5,109 nucleotides of DNA from Hyphomicrobiaceae bacterium (lineage in GTDB: Bacteria; Pseudomonadota; Alphaproteobacteria; Rhizobiales; Hyphomicrobiaceae): assembly GCA_021775715.1 (NCBI GenBank), contig JAJFHI010000338.1, positions 1 to 5,109 on the forward strand. The letters are read 5' to 3'. A program made the translations under genes and the position numbers. Below are positions 4,959-5,109 of the stretch, in pieces (position 1 is the stretch's first letter; each line of letters opens with the position of its first letter). The notes beneath the pieces are model-generated. The model had not been told where the DNA came from, did no database searches, and saw only the letters and a list, made by a program, of their open reading frames with translations.

Positions 4959-5109
4959 ATGCTTGAAACCATTATCAAAGTCGGACTGACGAGCATCCTC
5001 GTGGTGGCGATTGCCGAGATCTCGAAGCGGTCATCATTTTTTGGTGCGTTGATTGCTTCCCTGCCGCTGACGTCAATCCTCGCCATGATCTGGCTTTACG
5101 CCGATACGC
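4959..5109 (+). CDS. DUF3147 family membrane protein (partial, N-terminal 50 residues)
   Basis: Only the first 50 codons lie in the window; the gene runs off the right edge. The start ATG 4959 has GGAG (4947-4950) 8 bases upstream. Two hydrophobic helices are visible, about residues 4-21 and 27-47, separated by the basic turn SKRSS (22-26). The segments IAEISKRSS and SLPLTSILAMIWLY are characteristic, as I recall them, of DUF3147, a small inner-membrane protein family of roughly 110-120 residues with no established function. It may be co-transcribed with the GYF gene. The family call rests on remembered sequence resemblance, not on a search. Confidence 0.8.
   Translation, partial: MLETIIKVGLTSILVVAIAEISKRSSFFGALIASLPLTSILAMIWLYADT

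Noticed and set aside
1..5109. Defence system, CRISPR array, integrase, transposon ends or biosynthetic cluster
   Set aside because: No repeat-spacer pattern, recombinase motifs or clustered accessory genes are present; the recognisable genes are a P450, ndk, a GYF_2 protein and DUF3147.

Overview
The window looks like chromosomal DNA of an alphaproteobacterium. The GC content is moderate (mid-50s by eye). The nucleoside diphosphate kinase has an alphaproteobacterial flavour, a DUF3147-type membrane protein is present, and a GYF_2-domain protein has an Ala/Pro/Thr-rich linker typical of that class. A Hyphomicrobiales lineage such as Rhodobiaceae would fit, but this is inference. No phage, plasmid, transposase, CRISPR or RNA gene was found.

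Layout. Bases 1-81 can be read as the last 26 codons of an upstream + strand gene. Bases 82-344 are a non-coding leader with three consecutive stem-loops (118-183). Bases 345-1712 (+) encode a complete soluble cytochrome P450 with all the family's catalytic motifs. Bases 1713-2263 are a gene-free mosaic of imperfect direct repeats and inverted repeats. Next comes the terminator of ndk (hairpin 2267-2297, read on the - strand), then ndk itself on the - strand (2747-2325). Bases 2748-3243 are a long intergenic region between the divergent ndk and GYF genes. It holds a candidate ndk promoter with a dyad over it, an FNR/FixK-like box and a TTGACG dyad. Bases 3244-4875 (+) encode a 543-residue single-pass membrane protein with an N-terminal GYF_2 domain and an unrecognised C-terminal domain. 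Bases 4959-5109 (+) are the start of a DUF3147 membrane protein that runs off the right edge.

How the genes relate. There is no sign that they form one pathway. The P450 has no ferredoxin or reductase beside it, so its electrons must come from partners encoded elsewhere. ndk is a stand-alone housekeeping gene, convergent with the P450 and divergent from the GYF gene. The GYF and DUF3147 genes are co-directional, 83 bases apart, and could be co-transcribed. I see no convincing new multi-gene system. The points most worth a second look are the repeat mosaic at 1713-2263, the stem-loop leader of the P450, the regulatory-looking intergenic region at 2748-3243, and the uncharacterised periplasmic domain of the GYF protein.
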